From Seribacter sp963934295 (GTDB lineage: Bacteria; Verrucomicrobiota; Verrucomicrobiia; Opitutales; Seribacteraceae), in assembly GCA_963934295.1 (NCBI GenBank), contig CAWVXY010000003.1, forward strand, positions 65,605-129,604: a DNA stretch of 64,000 nucleotides. Reading direction: 5' to 3'. The notes below the pieces were generated by a model. That model saw nothing but the letters and a program-made list of their open reading frames with translations, searched no databases and was not told the DNA's origin. Each line of letters starts with the position of its first letter. Position 1 is the first letter of the stretch. Below are positions 1-8,829 of the stretch, one piece after another. The position numbers and the translations under genes are program-made.

Positions 1-1746
1 ATGTTTATTGAATTTGATCCGAGCGAACTAATTGAGCGAATTATAAGAGAAACCACTGCACAAAGCGATGCATTTGAAGTTGGCTTTGACCCTCAAGTTC
101 GCCCCGCAGATGAAAGATTTGGTGATTTCCAAGCTAATGGGATTCTACCCTATGCCAAAAAGGAAGGACTTAACCCTCGAGAACTTGGCCAAAAACTGAT
201 CGATCTTCTCCCCCATTCCGACTTTTGGGAAACGGAAATAGCGGGTCCAGGTTTTATTAATTTTAAACTCAACTCGTCTTTCTTAAAGGAATGGATGGAT
301 AGATTTCATAATGTAAAGTCGATTAAAAAAGCCGTTCAAGTGGACAAGCCACAAAAAATCGTACTTGATTTTTCTTCTCCAAATACAGCTAAACAAATGC
401 ATGTGGGACATATTCGCTCCACGATTATTGGAGAAAGTCTATCCCGCCTGCTCAGTTTTATTGGGCATGAAATAATCAGGGATAATCATTTGGGTGATTG
501 GGGAACGCAGTTCGGGATTCTTCTTTTCGCTATTAAGAAGGAAAATATATCTTTGGATGAACTCGGTGACGACCCAATTGCCAAATTAGAAAATCTTTAT
601 CGACAGGGAAATAGTTGGGTCAAAGAGGATGAAGGTAACCTAATTCAGGCAAGGGAAGAATTAGTTAAGTTGCAAAACGGCGACCCCGAAAACCTAGAAC
701 TCTGGCAAAAGATTAAAGACATCAGTATGGATTCCTTTCTTTCGATTTACGAGATACTTGGCGTTCAATTCGACCATGCTCTCGGAGAAAGTTTTTACAG
801 AAACAAAGTTGAACCGGTTTACGAAGAACTCCTAGCACACAAAATATGCGTGGAGGATGACGGAGCATTGGTTGTCTTCCATCCCGAACACAAGAGGTTC
901 TCCAAGCAGCCTTTAATTATAAGAAAGTCGGATGGCGCGAGTAATTATGCCACTACAGATTTAGCCACGGTTAAATACCGGAAAGAGGAATGGAATTCGA
1001 ATCAGATTATTTATGTTACAGACGGCAGGCAAAGAGATCATTTTGAACAACTATTCATGACTGTTCAAAAATGGTTCTCTGCAGAAAATAATTCCTGTCC
1101 GAAACTGAAGCATGTTTGGTTTGGAACCATCCTGGGTGATGATAATAAGGCAATCAAAACAAGGGATGGAGAACCCATTAAATTAATCGACCTTTTAAAC
1201 GAATCAATCGAGCGGGCGAAAGCAATGGTTATCGAAAAAAACCCCGAGATCGAAAGCTCTGAAATCTTGCGAAGAGCAAAAATTATTGGTTTGGGCGCAG
1301 TTCGCTACGCTGACTTATCGCAAGACAGGACTTTGGACTATGTTTTTTCATGGGAAAAGATGTTGGCAATGCAAGGAAATACAGCTCCTTACCTGCAATA
1401 TGCAGTCGCTCGAATTTACAGCATTTTCAGAAAAGTTGAATCTGAGCCAAATGAAAATTACATCACGGAATACCCTCCCACTACAGATTCAGAAAAAAAA
1501 TTGGCTCGTAAACTCATCTTTTTCTCGGGTGCAATCAAGCAAACAGTAAAAGAATTAAAACCCCATTTCCTTGGGACTTACCTCTTTGAGCTAGCGACTG
1601 AATTTAGCAGCTTCTACAATCAAAGTAAGGTCATGGTTGAGGAAGAGGAGATAAAAACACTCAGACTTTTACTCTGTGCCCGTACCCTATGTATTTTGGA
1701 AACCGGATTGAATATATTGGGAATCGATACTTTGGAAGAGATGTAA
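1..1746 (+). CDS. argS: Arginyl-tRNA synthetase
   Basis: Class I synthetase that charges tRNA-Arg in the cytoplasm. The 581-residue product has normal family length: an N-terminal Add-1 domain (about residues 1-95), a catalytic core with the HIGH-type signature MHVGHIRST near residue 133, and a C-terminal DALR anticodon-binding domain starting around residue 464 (YLQYAVARIYSIFRK). As in many ArgS proteins there is no textbook KMSKS; GDDNKAIKTRDG near residue 379 occupies that place. The ATG is the first base of the window, so no upstream signal can be checked, but the N-terminus reads as a complete Add-1 domain. It converges with the following minus-strand gene. Confidence 0.96.
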   Translation: MFIEFDPSELIERIIRETTAQSDAFEVGFDPQVRPADERFGDFQANGILPYAKKEGLNPRELGQKLIDLLPHSDFWETEIAGPGFINFKLNSSFLKEWMDRFHNVKSIKKAVQVDKPQKIVLDFSSPNTAKQMHVGHIRSTIIGESLSRLLSFIGHEIIRDNHLGDWGTQFGILLFAIKKENISLDELGDDPIAKLENLYRQGNSWVKEDEGNLIQAREELVKLQNGDPENLELWQKIKDISMDSFLSIYEILGVQFDHALGESFYRNKVEPVYEELLAHKICVEDDGALVVFHPEHKRFSKQPLIIRKSDGASNYATTDLATVKYRKEEWNSNQIIYVTDGRQRDHFEQLFMTVQKWFSAENNSCPKLKHVWFGTILGDDNKAIKTRDGEPIKLIDLLNESIERAKAMVIEKNPEIESSEILRRAKIIGLGAVRYADLSQDRTLDYVFSWEKMLAMQGNTAPYLQYAVARIYSIFRKVESEPNENYITEYPPTTDSEKKLARKLIFFSGAIKQTVKELKPHFLGTYLFELATEFSSFYNQSKVMVEEEEIKTLRLLLCARTLCILETGLNILGIDTLEEM

Positions 1747-1767
1747 TCTCTTTCAAAGAAAAGAAAT

Positions 1768-2307
1768 TTAGTATTTTAAATATTCAATTAAAAGGGCTTC
1801 GGAACTATACATCTTCCACTTCTTTCCATCCCTTTTCATTGTGTGTAACATCTTAACTCTATTATCACGAAACGCGGCATTACCTGAAAGTTTTTGCGTA
1901 ACCTGTAATACTTCGACTTTTGCTTCATCTCCATCAATTTCTTTAACTTCTAGTTGCTGAATGGTATATTTCAGTTGTAGACGTGCAAAAATGTAAGTCA
2001 TCATATCCTTTGAACTTTCCATGGTCGGAGATTCCGGATGAATGGTACTTAATGCCATATTTATATTCCTCTTGGACACTGCGAAAATATTGGTCTTTAC
2101 CACATCTTTTAATTCCTTAACCATGACCGGATCCATTTTCTTTTTCTCTGGTTCCGCAGGAGTATCACCTGCTTCAGGAATTGTGTTAACAGTGGATGCC
2201 CCGGGTAAAGAATTTCCGGGTAAATCCTGACCAAGCAAGACAGGTGGAAAATATGATAAAAGCGATGCTAAGAATAAGGGAAGAAAAGTTTTTGATTTTG
2301 ATGTCAT
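1768..2307 (-). CDS. Small secreted protein, possibly NTF2-like
   Basis: Not recognised with certainty. The 179-residue product begins with a clear signal peptide (SKTFLPLFLASLLSYFPPVLLG), followed by a Pro/Gly-rich low-complexity linker (about 28-55) and a compact C-terminal domain of about 115 residues. The pattern of that domain, with a helix beginning NIFAVSKRNINMALSTIHPE and then beta strands ending KRDGKKWKMYSSEALL, resembles SnoaL/DUF4440-type NTF2-like folds, which are often exported and of unknown role. This is fold-level inference only. The start is ATG. It converges with argS and lies 135 bp downstream of the DsbD-like gene on the same strand. Confidence 0.75.
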   Translation of the reverse strand: MTSKSKTFLPLFLASLLSYFPPVLLGQDLPGNSLPGASTVNTIPEAGDTPAEPEKKKMDPVMVKELKDVVKTNIFAVSKRNINMALSTIHPESPTMESSKDMMTYIFARLQLKYTIQQLEVKEIDGDEAKVEVLQVTQKLSGNAAFRDNRVKMLHTMKRDGKKWKMYSSEALLIEYLKY

Positions 2308-2442
2308 TTCTTTAAAGTCGTTTAATTTGAAAATTTTTCAATTCTAAAAATGTATTTAAGTTTATGCAGATATCTAAAATAGATTTGCATTTGTTACCTA
2401 AAATTGGACAAAAATCTGAATACTATATTCCGGACAAACTAT

Positions 2443-3291
2443 TCAATCAGCAACCAGAAGGGGTACTTGAATCGAAAAATATTCCCCTTCCCCTCCCCAA
2501 CCATTTTTCCTGTAAACGAGCCCAGACAGGAAATTTTCATTCGGTTTAGCCCATTCCGATCGCTCTAATCGTAAATGGAGAGAACCCTGAGTGCGTGTAA
2601 GAAATTGATTGCCGTCGGAGCGGATCAAACGATTGGAGCAAAAAAAGACCGGTCGTTCCAGACCTTTATCCAATCCGGGATTTGTAGGTTTTAAAACAAG
2701 CTCAATATAGCGGCCTTTTTCGGATGCGGTTACATTCCAGTTATCTCCTAATGGTTTCGGGATTAACCTTCTGCACTCGTCAAATCTGGACTGCAAAGCC
2801 GAATCAAAAACTTTCTTCCCCACCACCTTAACCTCCGCACTTAAATCTGCAAAACCTGGTTTACACTGACGGGAGCAAGCCAACCAAGATGCTTTTGCTT
2901 TTATGGTTATCCAAGCACCAACCTCCAAATCAAGGGGTGCCTGAACTTTGGTCAAAAAAAGGGTTTCTCCATAATTACCATTCGCACGAATGCTCCCCAT
3001 CTTCACTTTCTCCGGTGGACTATACAACATTTTACCCGCCACAAAACCAGACGGGAACTCCCATTTGATGGAGGGCGGAACTCCCACATCGCCGGGATGC
3101 TTCCAATAAGTGTGCCAACCTTTGTCTCTAATCATTCTCCAACCTATCCAAAATTCACCCCCCGGAACTATTCCCTGTTGCTCAAAAACTAATTCCATTT
3201 GAATGGGTCCTATTTTTTTCATGCCCATGCATGAAAAACATAGAGAAAAAAGCAGAAAACTTATGGAGAATTTCGAAGTAATCTTATTCAA
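2443..3291 (-). CDS. Exported protein with DsbD alpha-type N-terminal domain
   Basis: The 282-residue product matches the periplasmic alpha domain of thiol:disulfide interchange protein DsbD (PF11412-like), with GWHTYWKHPGDVGVPP and the two-cysteine segment WLACSRQCKPG. The membrane and thioredoxin-like domains of full DsbD are absent, so this is a stand-alone alpha-like protein. The N-terminus (SISFLLFSLCFSCMG) is a signal peptide, possibly a lipoprotein signal with Cys in the lipobox. The start is a TTG whose last bases overlap the stop of the upstream Fe-S gene (TTGA, 4 bp), indicating translational coupling. Likely role: periplasmic redox transfer or protein quality control; partner unknown. 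Confidence 0.82.
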   Translation of the reverse strand: MNKITSKFSISFLLFSLCFSCMGMKKIGPIQMELVFEQQGIVPGGEFWIGWRMIRDKGWHTYWKHPGDVGVPPSIKWEFPSGFVAGKMLYSPPEKVKMGSIRANGNYGETLFLTKVQAPLDLEVGAWITIKAKASWLACSRQCKPGFADLSAEVKVVGKKVFDSALQSRFDECRRLIPKPLGDNWNVTASEKGRYIELVLKPTNPGLDKGLERPVFFCSNRLIRSDGNQFLTRTQGSLHLRLERSEWAKPNENFLSGLVYRKNGWGGEGEYFSIQVPLLVAD

Positions 3292-3602
3292 CTGAAAGAT
3301 TTACCGCATCCACAAGTAGTTTGAGCATTTGGATTTCGAATCTCAAAACCCTTTCCTGTCAAACCATCATCAAAGTGAATTTCAGTCCCAGACAAATACT
3401 CCACGCTCTCGCCATCAACGGCAAAACGGACGCCTTGGCTTTCTCCTAATTGATCTGATTTCTTTGGCGTATCCATAGACATGCCATACTCAAAACCTGA
3501 ACATCCACCCGGTTCGATAAAAATTCGAAGAATTGCATCAGGACCAGAATCTTCGGACATAGTTACAATTTGCTTTGCTGCTTCTTTAGTTAGAGAAATC
3601 AT
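3288..3602 (-). CDS. IscA/ErpA/HesB-family Fe-S cluster carrier
   Basis: A-type iron-sulfur carrier of 104 residues, the usual length. It has the conserved first ligand in EPGGCSGFEYGM and the C-terminal pair TTCGCGKSFS, the three cysteines that bind Fe-S or iron in this family. It acts in the cytoplasm to pass clusters to apo-proteins. IscA, ErpA and SufA cannot be told apart without a tree, and no isc or suf genes lie nearby. The start is ATG. It is the first gene of a two-gene unit with the DsbD-alpha-like gene and diverges from the kinase gene across 146 bp. Confidence 0.93.
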   Translation of the reverse strand: MISLTKEAAKQIVTMSEDSGPDAILRIFIEPGGCSGFEYGMSMDTPKKSDQLGESQGVRFAVDGESVEYLSGTEIHFDDGLTGKGFEIRNPNAQTTCGCGKSFS

Positions 3603-3748
3603 TCTCGTAAGCTAATTAATTAATACTGAATGTCAAATCAACCAATTTGCAGCGTAAATTATGCCAAATACATAATTAACACTTAATTAGTTAACAATTT
3701 CCTTGAAAATTCTGCCGTTAAAAATTAGGTTTCACCCCATTGGCATAA

Positions 3749-4729
3749 ATGAAACACATATTTAACGAAGTACACTACGAACTCACTCGAAAAATTGCGG
3801 AGGGTGGGATGGGCCTTGTTTACGAAGCGACGCAAAAGGGAATTGGTGGATTCCGAAAAGTCGTTGCGATTAAGCTTATTCGAGAGGAATATTCCGCGAT
3901 CGAGGAGTTTAGAAATAATTTTATCGGAGAAGCAAAACTAGTTGCTGACTTGATCCACACCAACATTGTTCAAACCTACCATTTGGGCAAGATTGGAGAA
4001 CAATATTTCATGACTATGGAATTTGTCACGGGTTGGAACCTCGAGGAATTCCTTGATCGCCATGTAGAAACAGAGCAATACATACCCGCTGACCTTGCAG
4101 TTTTTATCGTCTCACGAATTTGCCGTGGCTTGGGATATGCTCATCGCAAAAAAGATTCTCAAGGAAGATTACTCGGTATTGTACACCGCGATGTAAATCC
4201 TAAAAATATTATGATTGCCCAGGAGGGTGATGTTAAACTTACCGACTTCGGAATCGCGAAAGCACTTGATTTAATGTATAATAAAGAGGGTGATGTTATT
4301 GCAGGTAAGGATGAATATTTATCTCCTGAGCAGGCCCGCTGTGAAGTGACTGACCATCGTGCCGATCTATTCTGCTGCGGTATCGTTATGTCAGAACTTC
4401 TTCTAGGTTATAACTTATTTGAAGCTTACGAACCCGAAGACACTATTCGTAACATCCTCGAAATGAAGATTCCCAGTTTCACGGACATAAGACCAGATAT
4501 TGACGAACGACTTGACAAGATTCTCCAAACATCCTTGAAGCGTGCCAGAGAAGAGCGGTATCAATCATCTGAAGAAATGCTCACCGAACTGGAAAGCTTC
4601 ATTTATGGAGATGGATACGGTCCAACCAATGAAAAATTGGCTGCATACATCTACGATGTGTTCGGGGATGATGGTGAAAATGCCGCCCTTAGGTGGCATC
4701 GCGGGGAGACTCGTTTTGCTGACAATTAA
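3749..4729 (+). CDS. Cytosolic Ser/Thr protein kinase (Hanks type)
   Basis: Eukaryotic-like Ser/Thr kinase of 326 residues made up almost wholly of a kinase domain. Visible motifs: glycine loop IAEGGMGLVYEA, catalytic Lys42 in VAIKLI, HRD at 146-148 (VHRDVNPKNIM, with Asn in place of the more usual Lys two residues on), DFG at about 166 (TDFGIAKA), and LSPEQ in the activation segment. There is no transmembrane helix and no extracellular sensor, unlike PASTA-type kinases. The stop lies 19 bp before rpoN on the same strand, so the two are probably co-transcribed. Substrate unknown. Confidence 0.92.
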   Translation: MKHIFNEVHYELTRKIAEGGMGLVYEATQKGIGGFRKVVAIKLIREEYSAIEEFRNNFIGEAKLVADLIHTNIVQTYHLGKIGEQYFMTMEFVTGWNLEEFLDRHVETEQYIPADLAVFIVSRICRGLGYAHRKKDSQGRLLGIVHRDVNPKNIMIAQEGDVKLTDFGIAKALDLMYNKEGDVIAGKDEYLSPEQARCEVTDHRADLFCCGIVMSELLLGYNLFEAYEPEDTIRNILEMKIPSFTDIRPDIDERLDKILQTSLKRAREERYQSSEEMLTELESFIYGDGYGPTNEKLAAYIYDVFGDDGENAALRWHRGETRFADN

Positions 4730-4748
4730 TCCCTGACTCACCCCCATT

Positions 4749-6296
4749 ATGGCTATGCAGTCACAAGGTCTCCGTCAGGTACAGAAGCAAACCCAGAGCC
4801 TTGTTCTGGCTCCTCAACTTAGACAGTCTCTCAAAATCCTCCAAGTGCCTGCGTTGGAACTCAGGTCCGCCATACTGGAAGAACTCCAAACCAATCCTCT
4901 GCTCGAGGAGTTGGGTAATAACGATGAAAGCTTGGATGCGAATGAGGTTGAAGCTTCACCTGATGAGATTGAAAGTGAGAAAACAGATGAATTCCCCGAA
5001 GATTCCCCCAACGAACCGGAAGCCAAAGAGAAAGAAACTGATGCAGATTCGGAATCCGATGCAGGTGACGATATTCAGGATTTAGATTTCACCGATGAAT
5101 TTGCCATTCTTAAAGAAATGGAGGAGGATTTACGAGAGCATTACGAAAATGAATTTGATGGTGAAGCCAAACTCGGAAACACAGACGCACAGGACAAAAG
5201 GAAATTTTTCTTCGATTCTTTAACTTCTGAGATTTCTCTTCAGGAACACCTAATCGACCAGTTAAAGCTAACAGAAATAACCGAAGAAGTTCGAAATGCA
5301 GCTGAGTATTTGATTGGAAGCTTGGATGAAAATGGCTTCCTCAATTCTAACCTTTCCGATATTTCATTAATTTCTTTTATGCCTTTGGCGGACCTCCAGG
5401 AAGCTTTAGCAACTTTGCAAACCTTCGAACCCATCGGAATTGCTTCCATTGATCTGCAGGATTGTCTGCTTAGGCAGATGGACGCTCGCGAGTGGCAGGA
5501 AACGGATCAATACATCATCGTCAAGGATTATTTCCCCTTGTTAGTCAGACGTAGAGTACCTGAACTTTCTAGAAAACTTTCGCAACCTACTGAGGTTATC
5601 CACGAAGCAATTGAAAAAATAAGCGAACTGGACCCGTCACCTGGGAAGCGTTTCTCCGAGGATAACAACCAATCCATTTCAGCTGATGCAACTGTAGAAA
5701 AAGTAGGCGATGAATGGACCATCAGTCTGAATAACGATTTTATACCAAGATTAAAAATAAACCGGACTTACAAGGAATTGATCGCTAAGGGAGTACTTTC
5801 AAGCAAAGAAAAAGAATATGTCCGCAACCAAATGAGGGCAGGAAAATTCCTCATTAGTTCGATTGATCAAAGACAAAATACAATCGAGCGAATCACCCGA
5901 AAAATCATTGAAAGGCAGACCGGTTTTTTTGAGGAAGGGTCTTCCAAACTACGCCCCATGACTATGTCCGAGGTCGCAGATTCCATTGAAGTTCACGAAA
6001 CCACTGTTTCCCGTGCGATTGCCAACAAATTTTTGAAAACTCCGCATGGTACATTTCCTCTAAAATATTTTTTCACCCCCGGATATTCAGGGAAAGATGG
6101 TGACTCTGTATCCAACACCAGCGTAAAGGAAATTATTGGAACAATTATTGAACAGGAGGATCCAACCAAACCACTGAGCGATCGAAAGATTGTGGATTTG
6201 CTTGCGGAAAAAGAAATCAAGCTCGCCCGCAGAACCGTAGCTAAATACCGTGAAGAACTGGGTATCTCTCCAACAAACCTTCGCCGAAGGTACTAG
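4749..6296 (+). CDS. rpoN: RNA polymerase sigma-54 factor
   Basis: Sigma-54 (RpoN), which directs RNA polymerase to -24/-12 promoters and needs AAA+ activators. The 515-residue protein has the Gln/Leu-rich region I at the N-terminus (QSLVLAPQLRQSLKIL), a long acidic region II (about 58-110), the core-binding region, a helix-turn-helix (MSEVADSIEVHETTVSRAI), and the RpoN box ARRTVAKYREELGI near the C-terminus. ATG start. No activator gene is visible in the window. Downstream it abuts tsaB. Confidence 0.97.
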   Translation: MAMQSQGLRQVQKQTQSLVLAPQLRQSLKILQVPALELRSAILEELQTNPLLEELGNNDESLDANEVEASPDEIESEKTDEFPEDSPNEPEAKEKETDADSESDAGDDIQDLDFTDEFAILKEMEEDLREHYENEFDGEAKLGNTDAQDKRKFFFDSLTSEISLQEHLIDQLKLTEITEEVRNAAEYLIGSLDENGFLNSNLSDISLISFMPLADLQEALATLQTFEPIGIASIDLQDCLLRQMDAREWQETDQYIIVKDYFPLLVRRRVPELSRKLSQPTEVIHEAIEKISELDPSPGKRFSEDNNQSISADATVEKVGDEWTISLNNDFIPRLKINRTYKELIAKGVLSSKEKEYVRNQMRAGKFLISSIDQRQNTIERITRKIIERQTGFFEEGSSKLRPMTMSEVADSIEVHETTVSRAIANKFLKTPHGTFPLKYFFTPGYSGKDGDSVSNTSVKEIIGTIIEQEDPTKPLSDRKIVDLLAEKEIKLARRTVAKYREELGISPTNLRRRY

Positions 6297-6336
6297 AACA
6301 ATCTCCGCCTTGGCTGACGAAAATAAACTATTAGGT

Positions 6337-6987
6337 GTGGATATTAATAAGAAAAACCTCACCCACCCTCTCGTACTTGATGTTTCCTCCCCTTCTATCC
6401 AACTAGGTTTAGCCAAAACAGATGGCTGGGTTCAATTGGCCAGTTCAAAAAACCAAGCTTTAGATGGGATTTTTCAATTGGTTCAACAACTAGACATTAA
6501 TCTTCACAAAGTGGATAGTATTTTTTTCTGTGCCGGGCCTGGTTCGACCTTAGGGCTTCGTCTGGCCTTAGCTTTTATTAAAACTCTCGAATGGGAAAGG
6601 AAGGGCGAACTCAAACTATTCTCCTATAACGCACTGGACCTGGCTTGTCGAATGGCTAAGCATTATCCTTCATACATCCAGGCTCCTTTTAGATTAGGAT
6701 GGAGACTTGTCCGCTCTTCTCCCAATAGGAAAGCTATTGGGAAGATCGAAATTTTGGAACGCGAGGAAGCACTTGAAAAATTTCCAGATAGCCTGCACCT
6801 AGAAGATTCCCGTGATAAAAGCTCACCCATTACGACAGGAAACTTATTGAAATATGATTTAAATAAAACCAAAGGATTAGAAGATTTGCTCCTTGTTTCA
6901 GAGGCCAAAAATGAATTGAAAGTTTTTTCACCCCTTCCCCCAAAATTTAAAAAATGGAATCCGCAAATAAAATTCCTTTCCACCTAG
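6337..6987 (+). CDS. tsaB: TsaB-like tRNA threonylcarbamoyladenosine biosynthesis protein
   Basis: Resembles TsaB, the ASKHA-fold partner of TsaD in making t6A at position 37 of ANN-decoding tRNAs. The N-terminal signature PLVLDVSSPSIQLGLA and the loop FCAGPGSTLGLRLALAF fit the family; the C-terminal half is more divergent. The start is unclear: the open frame reaches back to a GTG at 6250, which would overlap rpoN by 47 bp, with further candidates at TTG 6310 and GTG 6337. I chose 6337 because it leaves the first beta strand close to the N-terminus as in relatives and avoids the overlap. No strong ribosome site marks any of them. Confidence 0.82.
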   Translation: MDINKKNLTHPLVLDVSSPSIQLGLAKTDGWVQLASSKNQALDGIFQLVQQLDINLHKVDSIFFCAGPGSTLGLRLALAFIKTLEWERKGELKLFSYNALDLACRMAKHYPSYIQAPFRLGWRLVRSSPNRKAIGKIEILEREEALEKFPDSLHLEDSRDKSSPITTGNLLKYDLNKTKGLEDLLLVSEAKNELKVFSPLPPKFKKWNPQIKFLST

Positions 6988-7003
6988 CATGCTCAATAAA
7001 TAA

Positions 7004-8134
7004 ATGATGGTGGAGAGAAGTTGGGCCGAAATTAATTTGGCTGCCCTGGAAAGAAATCTTAGGCTCATCAAAGATTCTCTCCCCAGTCGGGTTCGTTATA
7101 TCTCAGTAGTGAAGGCAGATGCTTATGGTCATGGAATCTTGCCCACCGCTGCCCGGCTCATGCAGAGTAATATTGACTTATTTGCTGTTGCCAATGTCAA
7201 GGAAGCTTCGGAAATCAGGGAAATGGGTTCAGGTTGGCCCATTCTAATTTTAGGGCCTCTTTTGGAAGAGGAAAATGAAGCATTGTTCGAACTTGATCTA
7301 ACTCCCACCCTCTCATCTCAAATTGAACTTGAACGCCTATGCACTCTTTCTCAAAAGTATCAAAAAAGAATTTCTGCTCACCTAAAGATTGATTCAGGCA
7401 TGGGTAGGTATGGGATATGGCGTGAGGATGCACCCGCACTCATAAACGAAATAAAAAAATGCCCAGAGATTAAATTATGTGGAGCACTTACACATTTTGC
7501 TCAACCAAGTGACTTAGAATTCACTGCTGAACAAAGAGCTCACTTCCTTTCCATTCTCGATAAAACTCAAATTCACCGGGAAACTGATTTTTGGGTACAT
7601 GCTGATAACTCATCTTCCCTCCGCTCTTTCGACCGACAGGCAATTTTTAATGCAGTGCGAATTGGCCTCTTACAATTTGGGGTATCTCCGCCTCAGGGAA
7701 GTATTCTGGCAGACCTTCCGGTTGAGCCCGTTCTATCTTTTCATGCCAGATTGGCCATGATCAAGAAACTACCTAAGGGAACCAGCCTGAGCTACGGTAG
7801 GCAATTCACCCTGAAAAGAGATTCGAGAATTGGAATCATCAGTGCCGGTTACGGGGATGCAATCCCTCTACCCTGCGGCAATCGTGCTTTTGGCTTGGTT
7901 GACGGGCAACCCTATCCACTGGTCGGACGCGTAACCATGGATCAAACTTTGATTGATTTAACCGACGCCCCTCCCCAAGTCGAACTCGGTCAGAAAGTTA
8001 CCTTAATTGGGAAGCAGGGAAGTGAAGAAATCCTCCTTAGCGAACTGGCTGGCCATGCCCAAACAATTCCCTGGGAACTGCTATGCTCCATTACGAAAAG
8101 AGTACCCAGGGTTTACACAACCAAGAGAGAATAA
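7004..8134 (+). CDS. alr: Alanine racemase
   Basis: PLP-dependent racemase that makes D-alanine for peptidoglycan. The 376-residue protein has the PLP-lysine motif VVKADAYGHG (Lys37), the TIM-barrel segment HLKIDSGMGRYG, and the second catalytic tyrosine region LSYGRQFT followed by ISAGYGDAIP. Two ATGs lie in tandem at 7004 and 7007; either could serve. It follows tsaB by 16 bp, so kinase-rpoN-tsaB-alr may be one transcription unit. It converges with the next gene. Confidence 0.96.
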   Translation: MMVERSWAEINLAALERNLRLIKDSLPSRVRYISVVKADAYGHGILPTAARLMQSNIDLFAVANVKEASEIREMGSGWPILILGPLLEEENEALFELDLTPTLSSQIELERLCTLSQKYQKRISAHLKIDSGMGRYGIWREDAPALINEIKKCPEIKLCGALTHFAQPSDLEFTAEQRAHFLSILDKTQIHRETDFWVHADNSSSLRSFDRQAIFNAVRIGLLQFGVSPPQGSILADLPVEPVLSFHARLAMIKKLPKGTSLSYGRQFTLKRDSRIGIISAGYGDAIPLPCGNRAFGLVDGQPYPLVGRVTMDQTLIDLTDAPPQVELGQKVTLIGKQGSEEILLSELAGHAQTIPWELLCSITKRVPRVYTTKRE

Positions 8135-8140
8135 GACTTT

Positions 8141-8743
8141 TTAGACGTCAAAATTCTTTTCGATCGTCTCGATAATGTGAGATAATTTATTGATCGAATT
8201 GGAACGGTTATCATAAGCCTGTTGTCCGTCCTCCGGGCACCCATAAGGGGAGACCCAACCCATTCCATTTTTCTCGTGCAGGGAATGAACTTCTCCCAAC
8301 CAGGTGGAAATTTGTTTCAAATTTGCCAGGATACGATTTCCATCCGCAGGATTTTCCAAGGGGTTGCCATAAGGCATTTTACCAACGACATTTCCTTCCG
8401 CATCCTTTGATTCTTCCCAGGCAACCTCTGCAGTTTCACAGGCCTCCCAAAATCGAATTTTAGAAAAATCCACACAACCCTCTGTTACCGCCAAGGTCAT
8501 AGCTTCAATTTCGGGCAGAGCTACTTCGGCAAAAGTCTCCTCTTCCTGCGGTTCAAAAGATTCTTCAGCCTTAATTAAAATTTGGGCCTTTTCATCCAGA
8601 GCCTGAGCAATTCCCTTAACCATGGAGTAATTAATCTGAGATTTGAGATCTCCCTCCAGCATCAAATCAACGGCGTCAAAGGATAACTCAGTCTCCTCCT
8701 CGGGCTTTTTACTCATGTCCTCTTCTTTGGTAGTTTCACTCAT
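8141..8743 (-). CDS. Acidic hypothetical protein
   Basis: No family recognised. The 200-residue product is strongly acidic, without signal peptide or membrane segment, so probably cytoplasmic. The N-terminal third is Glu/Lys rich (SETTKEEDMSKKPEEETE), the middle is Glu rich, and the C-terminal 100 residues look globular (KIRFWEACETAEVAWEES, STWLGEVHSLHEKNGMGWVS). I chose the ATG at 8743 over a TTG at 8779, because the extra 12 residues are hydrophobic and out of character. It is convergent with alr, 6 bp apart, and divergent from the GH144-type gene. Confidence 0.7.
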   Translation of the reverse strand: MSETTKEEDMSKKPEEETELSFDAVDLMLEGDLKSQINYSMVKGIAQALDEKAQILIKAEESFEPQEEETFAEVALPEIEAMTLAVTEGCVDFSKIRFWEACETAEVAWEESKDAEGNVVGKMPYGNPLENPADGNRILANLKQISTWLGEVHSLHEKNGMGWVSPYGCPEDGQQAYDNRSNSINKLSHIIETIEKNFDV

Positions 8744-8829
8744 TAATTCACTAATGTATAAATTAATGACTTGAATCAATGTGAAATCATATTTTTAGAA
8801 TTATAAAAGGTGATACCTATATTTTATTA

